Shown here: positions 37,224-47,516 of the stretch, one piece after another
How the letters are laid out: the number at the start of each line of letters is the position of its first letter
How positions within the stretch are numbered: the first letter of the stretch is position 1
Origin: Flectobacillus sp. BAB-3569
GTDB taxonomy: Bacteria > Bacteroidota > Bacteroidia > Cytophagales > Spirosomataceae
Assembly (NCBI RefSeq): GCF_002270355.1
Contig: NZ_NJFZ01000017.1
Span: forward strand, 62,001-126,000
Length of the DNA: 64,000 bases
Direction of reading: 5' to 3'
The notes under the pieces: model-generated
The model's database searches: none
Seen by the model: only the letters and a program-made list of their open reading frames with translations
What the model was told of the DNA's origin: nothing
Position numbers and translations under genes: made by a program

Positions 37224-38711
37224 CTAGTATCCAGGGTTTTGCTTAAGTACTCCAGCACTTAGGTCAATTTCATTTTGAGGAATTGGGAAAACCTCATGAA
37301 CACCCGCTTTAAACCCTTTTTTACCTAAAACTTCTGCACCTCTCCCCTGACGAACCACATCAAAGAAACGATCAAACTCCATCGCCATTTCTACACGTCT
37401 TTCATGATAAATTGCCTTACGAAGTTGTGCTTGATCGGTTGTAGTTACCTTTGGCAAAATCGCCGAATTACCTTGACGAGCACGAGCGCGAACCATTTCC
37501 AAAGATGCCAAAGCATCTGCAGTATTTCCTAGCTCCATATTTGCCTCGGCATTCATCAACAAAATTTCAGCATAGCGCATCACTCTAATATTTTGCTCCG
37601 CACCTTCACTATAACCTGACACAAACAACGAGAATGGCACATACGATTTTTGATTGTACATAGGGTTATCTCCAGTAGCAGGAATCGCATCACCTTGTGG
37701 AGTCGTTTCTCCACGGAAAATAATTGTTGCATCCAATCTTGGGTCACCAGCTTCAAATTCAGCCACTAGATCCTGTGTTGGCACATTGAAGCCCCAGCCA
37801 CCTCCTTGCACACCACGAACCCCTTGCACTTGAGAGTATTGAGAACTAGAAGCAGCCGCATTTCCTAGAATCAATTTACATTGAATTTCGAAGATAGATT
37901 CTTTAGAGTTTTCGTTTGGAATACGGAAAACTGAATCATAATTAGGGAGTAAGCCATACCCCATTCCCATTACTTGCTTGGTAAGACTAACTACATCACT
38001 CCATTTTTTCTGATACAAAGCCACTTTGGCATTCAGTCCCAATGCTGCTCCTTTTGTCACACGACCTATATCAGCGGCGCCATAAGTTTGAGGTAAGACC
38101 GTTGCAGCATCTTGTAAATCTTTCTCAATAGCAGCCCATACCTGCGCTTTTGGCGTACGAGCCAAATTGTATTGAGAGGCATCACTAGCCAAAGACAAAC
38201 GCAAAGGCACATCACCAAAAGCACGCACTAATCTAAAGTAGCAATAAGCACGTACAAATTTTGCTTCAGCGATATAACGAGCCTTCAAACCTTCGTCCAT
38301 GCTGATAGCAGGGATGTTTGTTAATACCTGATTAGCATAGTTAATAGACTGATATTGACCTGTCCAAAAATCAGCAATTTGACCTTCGGTAGAGGTATGA
38401 GTAAATGTATCAAACTTGTTGAAGAAGGTTGCATCACTTGGGCTACTTCCTTTTTCAGCATCATCTGAAGGTACACTTTCGACCGCAATTGGAGCAAAAG
38501 CCGTGTTATTCCATGAGCGAAGGTTTGCGTACATGGCATTTACTGCCTTTGTTGCGTCTGCTTCATTTTTCCAGAATTGTTCAGATGGTTGTTGTCCTTG
38601 TGGTGGAACTTCCAAAAAGCTATCACTACAGCTTGATAAAGTCAACACTAAGGCAACTGGTAAATATTTCCCCGCTTTGAGGGCTGTTGAAATAATGCTA
38701 TATTTTTTCAT
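37224..38711 (-). CDS. SusD/RagB nutrient-binding lipoprotein (glucan locus)
   Basis: 495 residues. Lipobox with Cys28 (LVLTLSSCSDSFL). SusD signatures: LEVPPQGQQPSEQFWKNE at the N-terminus, AEAKFVRAYCYFRLVRAFGDVPL, RYAEILLMNAEANMELG, HERRVEMAMEFDRFFDVVR and the C-terminal VFPIPQNEIDLSAG...NPGY. It caps the SusC channel encoded 51 bp upstream and binds imported oligosaccharides, probably beta-1,2-glucan fragments judged by the flanking GH144 enzymes. Confidence 0.96.
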   Translation of the reverse strand: MKKYSIISTALKAGKYLPVALVLTLSSCSDSFLEVPPQGQQPSEQFWKNEADATKAVNAMYANLRSWNNTAFAPIAVESVPSDDAEKGSSPSDATFFNKFDTFTHTSTEGQIADFWTGQYQSINYANQVLTNIPAISMDEGLKARYIAEAKFVRAYCYFRLVRAFGDVPLRLSLASDASQYNLARTPKAQVWAAIEKDLQDAATVLPQTYGAADIGRVTKGAALGLNAKVALYQKKWSDVVSLTKQVMGMGYGLLPNYDSVFRIPNENSKESIFEIQCKLILGNAAASSSQYSQVQGVRGVQGGGWGFNVPTQDLVAEFEAGDPRLDATIIFRGETTPQGDAIPATGDNPMYNQKSYVPFSLFVSGYSEGAEQNIRVMRYAEILLMNAEANMELGNTADALASLEMVRARARQGNSAILPKVTTTDQAQLRKAIYHERRVEMAMEFDRFFDVVRQGRGAEVLGKKGFKAGVHEVFPIPQNEIDLSAGVLKQNPGY

Positions 38712-38762
38712 AATTCTTTCTCTTTTCAGTTTCTAAAAATTCTTTTCGCTTAATTGGAATGA

Positions 38763-41700
38763 TTAGAAAGTAACATTTAGACCAAAGTTGTAGGTAGCAT
38801 ACATCGGATACACGTTGGTATCAATACCCGCATTGATTGTTGCGCTTGTACCGCTTGTAGCCGCGCCACTGCTGTTGTAAGCACCTGTAACTTCAGGCGT
38901 AAAACCTCTATATTTGAAGAAATTCAGAGCATTTTGTGCGTTAGCAAATACACGCAATTTTTTGATATGTAATTTGTCGGTGATATTGCTAGGAAGCGAG
39001 TAGCCCAACTGGATATTACGTACACGGAAGTAAGCACCGCTCTCTACGAAGAAAGAGTTTGGACGATAGTTATCACCACCACCGATATTTACTGAAGGAT
39101 AGGTATTTGAAGTACCTTCACCATGCCAACGGTTGTTGTAGAAATCTTTAGTAAAGTTTTCGTTACCGTAACGCAAGCCTAGGTTGGCATTATAAATATC
39201 TACTCCCGCTACGCCTTGGAAATCTAACATTAAATCAAATTGTTTGTAGTTCCAGTTGGTATTGATACCATAGCTAAATTTAGGGTTTGGATTACCTAGT
39301 GGAGCACGGTCAAGGTCTGAAATAACGCCGTCTGGCTTGCCATCTGGACCGCTAATATCACGATATTTGAAATCGCCTGGTTTAGCATTTTTCTGAGCAG
39401 AAGCAGCTACCTCAGCTGTATTTTGGAAAATCCCATCTACGATGTAACCAAAGAACTGACCAATAGGCTGACCTTCGATGGTACGAGTTGATAAAGCACC
39501 ACCCGTTGAAGCTGCACCACCTGAATAGATAGGGTTAGCACCTGTTACTACACGCAAAACCTTGTTATCGTTGATACCAATGTTACCACCGATTGAGAAA
39601 GAAAGGTCATTTGAAATCGTATTTTTGTAGTTCAACACAAACTCATATCCTCTGTTTTGAATATCAGCTTGGTTACCTGTGATTGTGCTAGAGCCAGTAC
39701 CAATAGAAGAAGGAATGGGAATATCAAAAATCGCCATTTCAGTTTTTCTATTGTAATAATCAGCTTCGAATGTCAATTTGTTTTTCAAGAAAGCCATTTC
39801 TATACCTACATCTGTACCCACACTTCTTTCCCAGAAAGTAGTCGGAGGAACGACTGAGTTAATACTCGCACCTGTATAGATTTGATCTCCGAAAATTGCC
39901 GTTAAATTAGCCGCTTGATTTACACGCAATACTGATACGTTGGCAGGAACAGAAGCGTTTCCTACTTTACCCCAGCTCGCTCTAAATTTCAAGTTGTCAA
40001 AGATTTTTTGGTCTTTCATGAAATCTTCTTCAGAAACTACCCAACCCAAACCAACAGATGGGAAATAGCCCCAACGGTTATTACCAGCAAACTTTGAAGA
40101 ACCATCCGCACGCAATGAAGCATTTACCATATAACGGTTTTTAAAAGCATAGTTCACACGGCCGAAATAAGAAGCAATTGTACTCAAATCGCCGTAATCA
40201 CTAATCTGACGACCGTCAACATTTCCTAAGGTTAAATACAAATCCCCTTCAGATTTGTTAGGAACATTTTGCGCAGAAGCATTGATGCCATAGGCACGAT
40301 AGCTCTGTGCCGACTGACCTACCAAAATTCTCACATTGTGATCTTTGTTGAAGGTATTGTCATAGCTCAAAGTATTTTCCAAAATCCAATTACGGTTTTC
40401 CGCTCTACTTACATTTAGCGTACTTACGGTAGTACGTTGTCTTAAAGTAGCAGCAAAAACTGGCGTGTAGTTACGCACTTCTGTTTGTCTGAATTCGCCA
40501 CCAATACTTGTATGAAAAGTGAAATGTTTGGCAAAATTCAAATCAGCAAATACATTACCTGTCAGGCGATAGTTGGTTGTTTTTTGGTTGTAAAAATCCA
40601 ACGTAGCTTGAGGGTTATAGTTAGCACCATCCCCTAAATTGTAATCACTTGGATCGCCATATGTTCCGTCCGCATAATACACTGGTACTACAGGAGCTGC
40701 TGAATATAATTGTCTAAATATTGCTGGAGGAGCATCTTTTGAAGTACTTGCCGCACCTGTTACCGAATAACCAACTTTCAAGTTTTTGAATAATTGGTAA
40801 TCATTTTGTAAGCGAGCAGTGTAACGGTCAAAGTTATTACCTTCTACCAAACCTGCTTGGTTCAAATAGCCTAATGAGAAATTATAAGTTGACTTCTCAG
40901 AACCACCAGCTAATGAAATTTGGTGATTGGTTACTGGTGCACTTCGCAACCCAACACGATACCAGTCAGTACCTTTGCTAAATTTAGAAGGATCAAGCAC
41001 TTGGCTACCACCGTTGATAATCGACAATTCGTTTACCATTGTCGCAAACTCGTTAGCATTAGCCATTTCTAATTGGTTGCTCACACGTTGAACACCATAA
41101 GAAGCATTATAAGTAATAGTTGTTTGCTCAGCTTTTCCTTTTTTAGTAGTAATCAAAATTACACCATTCGCCGCACGAATACCGTAAATAGATTGCGCAG
41201 AGGCATCTTTCAATACGTTCATTGACTCGATATCAGCTGGGTTCAAGAAAGAAATATCATCAAACCAAACACCATCTACCACGTATAAGGGGTTAGGATT
41301 ACCATACACCGTACCCAAACCACGAATACGAATTTGTGGTGAAGCACCAGGCGCACCAGAGTTATTAATCTGTACCCCAGCTACTTTACCTTGTAATGAG
41401 CTCACGGCGTTTACAGAAGCTTGTTTTGAAATTTCTTCGCCTTTTACCGATACAACAGCTCCTGTCACATCCATTTTTCGCTGAGTACCATACCCTACAA
41501 ATACTACCTCAGCCAATTCTTTTGAAGAATTTTGAAGGGTAATATTGATACTACTTCTGCCGTTTACCGACACTTCCTGCGTTTCATATCCCACCGACGA
41601 AATCACTAATACAGCATTGTCGGTCGTAGAGAGAGAGAAATTACCGTTTACATCGGTATTAGCGCCCTTGTTGGTTCCTTTAACACGAACCGCCACGCCA

Positions 41701-41900
41701 GGAATAGGCTCACCTTTAGCGTCGGTTACTTTACCAGTCACTTTGGTATCTGCCACTGACTGCACATATCTTGGCAATACTTTCGCTTCCGAAAATACTG
41801 GCCCTGCGACCATCGTCGCCAAGCAAGCATATCTAAAAAATTGGGTTATTGGTTGTACGTACCCTTTTCTAGATAAAAAAGTAAATGGTTTTTGTTTCAT
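38763..41900 (-). CDS. SusC/RagA TonB-dependent transporter (glucan locus)
   Basis: 1045 residues. Long N-terminal signal region with a FRYACLATMVAGPVFSEA core, carboxypeptidase-regulatory-like domain (VTGKVTDAKGEPIPGVAV), TonB box-like AEVVFVGYG, plug (GKVAGVQINNSG, IRIRGLGTVYGNPNPLYVVDG, VLKDASAQSIYG) and barrel ending YNFGLNVTF. Imports oligosaccharides with TonB energy. It begins a unit SusC-SusD-LamG and lies 154 bp after the second GH144 gene, which may be its own transcript or the operon head. Confidence 0.97.
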   Translation of the reverse strand: MKQKPFTFLSRKGYVQPITQFFRYACLATMVAGPVFSEAKVLPRYVQSVADTKVTGKVTDAKGEPIPGVAVRVKGTNKGANTDVNGNFSLSTTDNAVLVISSVGYETQEVSVNGRSSINITLQNSSKELAEVVFVGYGTQRKMDVTGAVVSVKGEEISKQASVNAVSSLQGKVAGVQINNSGAPGASPQIRIRGLGTVYGNPNPLYVVDGVWFDDISFLNPADIESMNVLKDASAQSIYGIRAANGVILITTKKGKAEQTTITYNASYGVQRVSNQLEMANANEFATMVNELSIINGGSQVLDPSKFSKGTDWYRVGLRSAPVTNHQISLAGGSEKSTYNFSLGYLNQAGLVEGNNFDRYTARLQNDYQLFKNLKVGYSVTGAASTSKDAPPAIFRQLYSAAPVVPVYYADGTYGDPSDYNLGDGANYNPQATLDFYNQKTTNYRLTGNVFADLNFAKHFTFHTSIGGEFRQTEVRNYTPVFAATLRQRTTVSTLNVSRAENRNWILENTLSYDNTFNKDHNVRILVGQSAQSYRAYGINASAQNVPNKSEGDLYLTLGNVDGRQISDYGDLSTIASYFGRVNYAFKNRYMVNASLRADGSSKFAGNNRWGYFPSVGLGWVVSEEDFMKDQKIFDNLKFRASWGKVGNASVPANVSVLRVNQAANLTAIFGDQIYTGASINSVVPPTTFWERSVGTDVGIEMAFLKNKLTFEADYYNRKTEMAIFDIPIPSSIGTGSSTITGNQADIQNRGYEFVLNYKNTISNDLSFSIGGNIGINDNKVLRVVTGANPIYSGGAASTGGALSTRTIEGQPIGQFFGYIVDGIFQNTAEVAASAQKNAKPGDFKYRDISGPDGKPDGVISDLDRAPLGNPNPKFSYGINTNWNYKQFDLMLDFQGVAGVDIYNANLGLRYGNENFTKDFYNNRWHGEGTSNTYPSVNIGGGDNYRPNSFFVESGAYFRVRNIQLGYSLPSNITDKLHIKKLRVFANAQNALNFFKYRGFTPEVTGAYNSSGAATSGTSATINAGIDTNVYPMYATYNFGLNVTF

Positions 41901-42053
41901 ACGTTTTGCTAATTAGAAATGTAAGCACTAAGCATTGAGGTAAGGAAAAAGGTGATTAAGTAATGGTTTGGGGTTTTATCAACACTTACCCTACACTCGT
42001 TTATTTAAAATATGATGGAGAGTCAGAAACAATTCTTCCCTTCCATAGATGTT

Positions 42054-43646
42054 TTATTTTAAGTGGATTGTTAAAGAAATCTCAGTGTTATTTTGCAAAA
42101 TTGTGGCCTTGTACGTTCCATATTTCGCTTTGAAATGTACCTTTTGCATCCCTTTTAGGTTCGATGTGGAAGCTACTAAAACTTGTTTATTACCATTTTT
42201 GTCAGTAATAAATACCTCAACGGGTTCTGAACCTTTTACTGCAAAGTCTAGGATAAAGTCATCCGAATCTGGGTGTTTGGTTAGGTTCACATCCTTGGTT
42301 TCAGGGTCGGGCTGATACATATAGAACCCAGTTGGATATTCAGGTTTATTGATGCCCATTTTCTTCAAACCTATTTGTAGTTCTTTAATGTTCTCGCCAA
42401 GCTTCCAAAGCAAACCTGAACGATAGTTTTCAATCATCACCACCATTGGTCCTTGGTCTATGGCCAAATACTGATTTGAATACCAGTTTTTGGTAGCATT
42501 GAAGGCATCATAAAATCCGTACTTTCCGAAAAGAGTAGCTCCTTTTTTCAAATACATAAAACGCATCGCCTGATAGGACTCGAAAGGTGTGTACGGGAAA
42601 GATGACACCGCTGCCGTTGGGCTAATTGTCCCGTTGTCGTTGGTTGGTGAGTGAGCATCATAAAAATTATAATCATCACTTGCGGTCAAACCCCAGTTTT
42701 CGGTCGAATAGCCAAACTCCTTCGGTGCTTCTTTCACACAATGTTTATAATTGATGAGTGTTTGAGCTTGATTATGTTGCCAGTAGTTAGTCTTTTCATC
42801 TTGCATCAAACGTGGGTCAAGACTTAAGTATGAATAATGAGCAAAAAACAAGGAGCCTCCATACGGAAATCCTACTTTTAGTTTATATCCTAAATAGTCT
42901 TTACCGTTTTCGTAAAAATCACTTTTCTTCCATGTGTTTTGATATACCTCTGGCTTGATGGCATGTGTTGGCGAACCCAATGCTAACACATAAGTAATCA
43001 AACACTCATTATAGCCTCTAATAGGCATATTCATATCCCAATTGTATTGCGGTGACCAGTGCCAGTACAAATGCCCATCGCCTCTTGAAGCATACCAATC
43101 CCATTCTACACTTTCCCATAGTTTTGTAATGGTATCTCTTAAATTCTTCTCAGCAGGGTTATTGGCGTCAAAGTATTCACGTGCTACCAACAAACCATTG
43201 ACCAAATAAGCGGTTTCTACCAAATCTCCTCCGTTGTCTTTTTCTCCAAAAGGCACCATTTTTCCCGTTCTTCCATCCAACCAGTGTGACCATGCACCAT
43301 GAAATCGCTCTGCTTTCCCTAAGAAGTTTGCCATCTTTTGTAAATGCTTGACAGCCTCTGCTCTCGAAATCCAACCTCTGTGAACTGCAGCTACAATACT
43401 TTGTATTCCAAAACCAGTACCTCCCGAGGTAACTATATTAGGTGTGGCAGTCCGCTCGGGAGCCATGCCAGAAATCGGATGTGCAAAATCCCAGAAATAT
43501 TGAAATGTGGCTTTTTGTACCGTCTCTATATACTCATATTTTTCATTGAGCTTTACCAGTTTTGCAGGTGTTTCTATCTTATGTTGTGCCCATCCAGACT
43601 GCATCATTCCCAGTGCAAGTCCCAAAGCTAATGTTGCTTTTTTCAT
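42054..43646 (-). CDS. GH144-type endo-beta-1,2-glucanase, exported, with C-terminal beta domain
   Basis: 530 residues. Cleavable signal peptide (LGLALGMMQSGWAQ) rather than a lipobox, so probably periplasmic. Glycoamylase-type barrel as in the 34330 paralogue: TFQYFWDFAHPISGMAPERT, VTSGGTGFGIQSIVAAVHRG, WSHWLDGRTGK, LVETAYLVNGLL, LYWHWSPQYNWDMNM, YLAIDQGPMVVMIENYRSG. It carries an extra C-terminal beta-sandwich (about 435-530, KGSEPVEVFITDKNGNKQVL) instead of the N-terminal Ig-like domain of the paralogue. First minus-strand gene of the locus, divergent from the regulator at 43883. Confidence 0.88.
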   Translation of the reverse strand: MKKATLALGLALGMMQSGWAQHKIETPAKLVKLNEKYEYIETVQKATFQYFWDFAHPISGMAPERTATPNIVTSGGTGFGIQSIVAAVHRGWISRAEAVKHLQKMANFLGKAERFHGAWSHWLDGRTGKMVPFGEKDNGGDLVETAYLVNGLLVAREYFDANNPAEKNLRDTITKLWESVEWDWYASRGDGHLYWHWSPQYNWDMNMPIRGYNECLITYVLALGSPTHAIKPEVYQNTWKKSDFYENGKDYLGYKLKVGFPYGGSLFFAHYSYLSLDPRLMQDEKTNYWQHNQAQTLINYKHCVKEAPKEFGYSTENWGLTASDDYNFYDAHSPTNDNGTISPTAAVSSFPYTPFESYQAMRFMYLKKGATLFGKYGFYDAFNATKNWYSNQYLAIDQGPMVVMIENYRSGLLWKLGENIKELQIGLKKMGINKPEYPTGFYMYQPDPETKDVNLTKHPDSDDFILDFAVKGSEPVEVFITDKNGNKQVLVASTSNLKGMQKVHFKAKYGTYKATILQNNTEISLTIHLK

Positions 43647-43882
43647 TATTTCAGTCGATTTGGGATAGATTTTTCTAAAATCAAAAACGGTTGTTTTATG
43701 GTTTTAGAAATAATACTTCTCTAAAGAATTGTTATTTTTTTTATAAAAACTTTAAATTTGACATGGCAAATGTAGATTTAAAAACAACCTCATTCCTAAT
43801 TTTGGGGTACATCATTACTACATCAAAACCCTTTTTTTTCACTGTTTAGGCATATTTTAACTACGTCATACACAATTTTAGG

Positions 43883-46750
43883 ATGATTGAAGCGACTTTG
43901 GGATTGACAGAATTATTTTACCAGAAAAATATTCGTGTATTTTTCATCTTCTTATTTTTGAGCACCTCTCCCCTGTTTGGTCAGGGTACAGGAACAATCA
44001 ATTCGATTGGCAGTCCTGAGGTAATAAATTTTAACAAACAGCAATACGGCGCCCATTATCAAAACTGGGATGCAACGCAAGATCCACTGACTGGTTTTAT
44101 GTATTTTGCGAATTCGAAAGGAATGCTAGAATATGATGGTAGCAACTGGAAAACCTTTGAGTTGCCCCGTAAGCAAATCGTTCGATCGGTGGCTGCAGAT
44201 GGTACAGGCAGAATTTATGCGGGAGGTATGGGGTGTTTTGGATACTGGGAAGCGAATGATAAAGGAACCCTAACTTTTCACTCTTTGACCCACCTAATCA
44301 AAGATCAGGAATTTCCTCGTGAGGAAGTATGGCATATACTACCCTACAAAGACGGCATTTTATTTCAATCTTTTGCTTTCATGTACTTTTACCAAAATGG
44401 TAAAGTTACTAAGCTTAAAAACCCCGGTACAATTCTTTTTACCCATGAGGTACATGGGAGGCTTTTTGTAGAAATTATTAATAAAGGACTTTATGAAATC
44501 GTCAATTCTACCTTTCAATTATTACCTCAAGGCGAAAAGTTGAGCAAAGAAGCTATTGATGTGATTTTACCTTATGGAAAGAACCAATTATTAATTTGTA
44601 CCAACAATGGTCTTTTTGTACATGATGGTAAATCCGTAAAACCACTCAATGCCAAAACCAATGAGTTTTTCCAACAATTTCGACTCAATCGTGCCATCCA
44701 ACTTCATAATGGACAATATCTTTTTGGTACCTTATTAAATGGTATTGTCTTGACCGACCAGCAAGGCAATATCCTTCGTCATATTAATCAGCGTCAAGGT
44801 TTACAAAACAATACCGTGCTGACGCTCTTCGAAGACAAAACACATAATGTATGGGTCGGACTAGACAAAGGAATCGATTTGTTGATATTGAGTTCGCCAT
44901 TGAGATTTTATCGAGACTTAGAAGGCTATCTGGGAACGGTGTATGATATTGAATCTCTCAATGGTTGGCTATATGTCGGAACCAATCAAGGATTGTATTG
45001 TAAACCGATCAACTCTGCTGAGTCATTTAAAATTGTTCCTCGTACCCAAGGGCAAGTATGGGACTTGAGTGTTATCGACAATCAATTATTTTGTGGACAT
45101 AACAATGGAACCTTCATTGTTGACCAAAACCAAGCAACTCAAGTCTCAGAAATCACAGGAGGATGGACTATCAAAAGACTTCGAAGTAATCCTAATTGGC
45201 TAGTTCAAGGAACTTACACAAGACTCTGTTTTTACAAAAAACAAGAGAATGGCTCATGGAAATTTGACCATGTTTTAGAAAAGTTTCCCGGCTCATTTAC
45301 TCAGGTCGAAGAAGACAATATGGGTGATTTATGGATACATGGTCCGTCTACTGGCATCCACCACCTTCATCTTGATAAGAATTTTAAAACTATTCTTTCC
45401 AATCAAAAATTTGATGGTGCTGAGTTTCAAAACAACACTTTAAACCTTCGATTTTTCCAAAATAAAATCCTCATTACCACCTCCGAAGGTTTAAAATCTT
45501 ACAATTCACAATACAAACAATTTAAGGTTGATGAGCAACTTCAGAAGTGGCTATTTGGCGCTGTCATTCAAAAGATTTTCCCAATCTCCAACGATGAGCT
45601 CTATGTATTGCGAAAGGATGGCTCTCTTAGCTATGCCAAAGTAGGTCATACCCCCATAGATATCCCTGTTCCTAATAATCGCTGGGTAGACCTTTATGAA
45701 AATGTGGTAAAAATGAACAATGGAGAGGTACTGGTTTGTACCGAAGATGGCTTTGTCACCTTACCAGACCCACATACCCTTTCGAATGTCAGCACTGAGA
45801 GTGCAAAGCCATTTATTCGAAGTGTATCAGTACTTGAAGATAGCACAGCCTACATTTATCGATTTCCTCCTCAAAATCAAGAAATCACCCTTAATTACGA
45901 TGAGAACAGTTTGAACATTATTTTCAGTACCACTAGTATAAACCCCAAGATAAAATATAGCTACTGGTTAGAAAATGGAATGAAATCATGGTCTCCATAT
46001 CAGTTTATTTCCATGAAAGAATTCAGTAATCTTCAATCTGGAACTTATATTTTTCATTTGAAATCTAATCAAGATAATTCTGAAAATACTATCACCATCA
46101 CGATTTTACCACCTTGGTACTGGAATGCATGGAGTAAGGGACTATATCTGACCATTTTTATCGTCATTAATTTACTTTTTTATAGATACCAAGATCGAAA
46201 ATTCCGACTAAAACAGTTAAAAGAACGTAGAAAACTCGAACGCAGAATCAGAAGACAGGCTGAGTTGAACGAACAGGAAATTATTCGTTTACGAAATGAA
46301 CAATTAGAGCAAGATGTAATCAGAAAATCGGAGGAGCTTGCCAACTCTACGATGACGTTGATTAAGAAAAATGAACTGCTTTTGGATATTAAGCAAGAGG
46401 TAGACAATCTCAAAAAAGAATCTGGTCGAAATGTTGGCAATCAAGCCTATCGCCAGATTATGAATTTGATTGATAGTAATATCTCATCAGAACAAGATTG
46501 GCAGGTTTTTGAATCAAATTTCAATAAAGTACACGAAGAGTTTTTGAAAAAACTGATTGAGCTTTATCCCAATCTCACACCAAGCGATTTGAAATTGGCG
46601 GCCTATCTACGCATGAATCTATCAAGTAAGGAAATTGCACAGCTCTTTAACATTACGCACCGAAGTGTCGAACTAAAGCGTTACCGTTTGCGTAAAAAAA
46701 TGGAATTGGATACCGAAGTAAACCTTGGTGAATTTATGATGAAAATATAA
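43883..46750 (+). CDS. Propeller/Y_Y_Y sensor with LuxR-type HTH (kinase-less regulator of glucan locus)
   Basis: 955 residues. Signal segment (FFIFLFLSTSPLFGQG), a periplasmic two-component-propeller region (WDATQDPLTGFMYFANSKGMLEYDG, NVWVGLDKGIDLLI), a Y_Y_Y domain (about 640-735), a transmembrane helix near 746-768 (GLYLTIFIVINLLFYR), a long coiled coil rich in Arg/Glu (770-870), and a C-terminal LuxR-type HTH (about 895-950: LTPSDLKLAAYLRMNLSSKEIAQLFNI region). There is no histidine kinase or receiver, so a signal would pass directly through the membrane to the HTH. Divergent from the GH144/SusC genes, which it probably controls. Confidence 0.88.
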   Translation: MIEATLGLTELFYQKNIRVFFIFLFLSTSPLFGQGTGTINSIGSPEVINFNKQQYGAHYQNWDATQDPLTGFMYFANSKGMLEYDGSNWKTFELPRKQIVRSVAADGTGRIYAGGMGCFGYWEANDKGTLTFHSLTHLIKDQEFPREEVWHILPYKDGILFQSFAFMYFYQNGKVTKLKNPGTILFTHEVHGRLFVEIINKGLYEIVNSTFQLLPQGEKLSKEAIDVILPYGKNQLLICTNNGLFVHDGKSVKPLNAKTNEFFQQFRLNRAIQLHNGQYLFGTLLNGIVLTDQQGNILRHINQRQGLQNNTVLTLFEDKTHNVWVGLDKGIDLLILSSPLRFYRDLEGYLGTVYDIESLNGWLYVGTNQGLYCKPINSAESFKIVPRTQGQVWDLSVIDNQLFCGHNNGTFIVDQNQATQVSEITGGWTIKRLRSNPNWLVQGTYTRLCFYKKQENGSWKFDHVLEKFPGSFTQVEEDNMGDLWIHGPSTGIHHLHLDKNFKTILSNQKFDGAEFQNNTLNLRFFQNKILITTSEGLKSYNSQYKQFKVDEQLQKWLFGAVIQKIFPISNDELYVLRKDGSLSYAKVGHTPIDIPVPNNRWVDLYENVVKMNNGEVLVCTEDGFVTLPDPHTLSNVSTESAKPFIRSVSVLEDSTAYIYRFPPQNQEITLNYDENSLNIIFSTTSINPKIKYSYWLENGMKSWSPYQFISMKEFSNLQSGTYIFHLKSNQDNSENTITITILPPWYWNAWSKGLYLTIFIVINLLFYRYQDRKFRLKQLKERRKLERRIRRQAELNEQEIIRLRNEQLEQDVIRKSEELANSTMTLIKKNELLLDIKQEVDNLKKESGRNVGNQAYRQIMNLIDSNISSEQDWQVFESNFNKVHEEFLKKLIELYPNLTPSDLKLAAYLRMNLSSKEIAQLFNITHRSVELKRYRLRKKMELDTEVNLGEFMMKI

Positions 46751-46771
46751 ACACGAATCCTCAAAAACACG

Positions 46772-46797
46772 TAGAGCCGTTGCATGCAACGGCTCTA
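46772..46797. terminator. 26-bp perfect palindrome between convergent genes
   Basis: TAGAGCCGTTGCA followed by TGCAACGGCTCTA is self-complementary over all 26 bp. It lies between the stops at 46750 (plus) and 46843 (minus). There is no long U tract, so terminator function is likely but not certain. Confidence 0.6.
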
Positions 46798-46842
46798 AAC
46801 AAAATTCGTATTGAAATACCTAATACTGATCGTTTTATCAAA

Positions 46843-47301
46843 TTATTCCTCCAATTTGTAGGGCAAAAATTCATCAACATTGGTACCATAACGGTGTAAG
46901 TCACGAATTATCGTAGAACTGATGGGTGCCAAGTGTGGCGATGTTATCAGAAATACCGTTTCCAGTCCTTTTACCAAATAACGATTTACCTGAGAAATAG
47001 AGTTTTCATATTCGAAATCAGTCGTATTTCGTAGACCTCGAAGAAGAAAATTTGCATTCATCTCTTGTGCTACAGTAGCAGTTAAATTGTTATAAGCCAC
47101 TACCCTCACTGGTTTTCCTACAAAAGTTTGCTCAATCCACTCGGTCATTTTTTCGATAGAGAAATAGCGACTTTTGTTTGTGTTATGACCAATACCAATA
47201 ATTACCTCATCAAAAATCTCCAAAGCTCGTAGCACGATATCTTCATGCCCTTTGGTGAATGGATCAAATGACCCAGGGAAGAACGCAATTTTTTTATTCA
47301 C
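46843..47301 (-). CDS. coaD: Pantetheine-phosphate adenylyltransferase
   Basis: 152 residues. It transfers AMP from ATP to 4'-phosphopantetheine, the penultimate step of coenzyme A synthesis, in the cytoplasm. Seen: nucleotidyltransferase motif FPGSFDPFTKGH with T16-K-G-H19, the phosphopantetheine contact region LLRGLRNTTDFEYE, and the C-terminal ISSTIIRDL (second ATP motif). The start is a GTG at 47301; an in-frame TGA just upstream leaves no alternative. The upstream gene on the same strand is a DUF3822 protein, a frequent companion of coaD in Bacteroidota, separated here by 216 bp of repeat DNA. Confidence 0.97.
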   Translation of the reverse strand: MNKKIAFFPGSFDPFTKGHEDIVLRALEIFDEVIIGIGHNTNKSRYFSIEKMTEWIEQTFVGKPVRVVAYNNLTATVAQEMNANFLLRGLRNTTDFEYENSISQVNRYLVKGLETVFLITSPHLAPISSTIIRDLHRYGTNVDEFLPYKLEE

Positions 47302-47361
47302 TTTTTCTCAAGTTTTAATCACAGTTAAATGAAATAAGTTTTCATGCAAAACTAAATTGCA

Positions 47362-47503
47362 TTATTTGGCTTTCGGCTATTAGCAATGGACTCTTGGCTA
47401 AAAGTATAAAATTATATTACTATTTCAAGACTTTATCTTGGACTTATTTTTTAGACAGTTTGTAAACTGAAGCAAAAGCAAGTCCGAGATTTAGTATCGA
47501 ACC
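47362..47503. repeat. Interspersed palindromic element between coaD and DUF3822 genes
   Basis: Bases 47419-47503 match the element at 12222-12308: TTCAAGACTTTATCTTGGAC, then ACAGTTTGTAAACTG, then GTCCGAGATTTAGTATCGAAC. Bases 47362-47410 match the GGCTTTCGGC... start of the other repeat family seen near 10870. The same two families are thus adjacent at two places. Confidence 0.7.
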
Positions 47504-47516
47504 AGAAAGTTAATTT

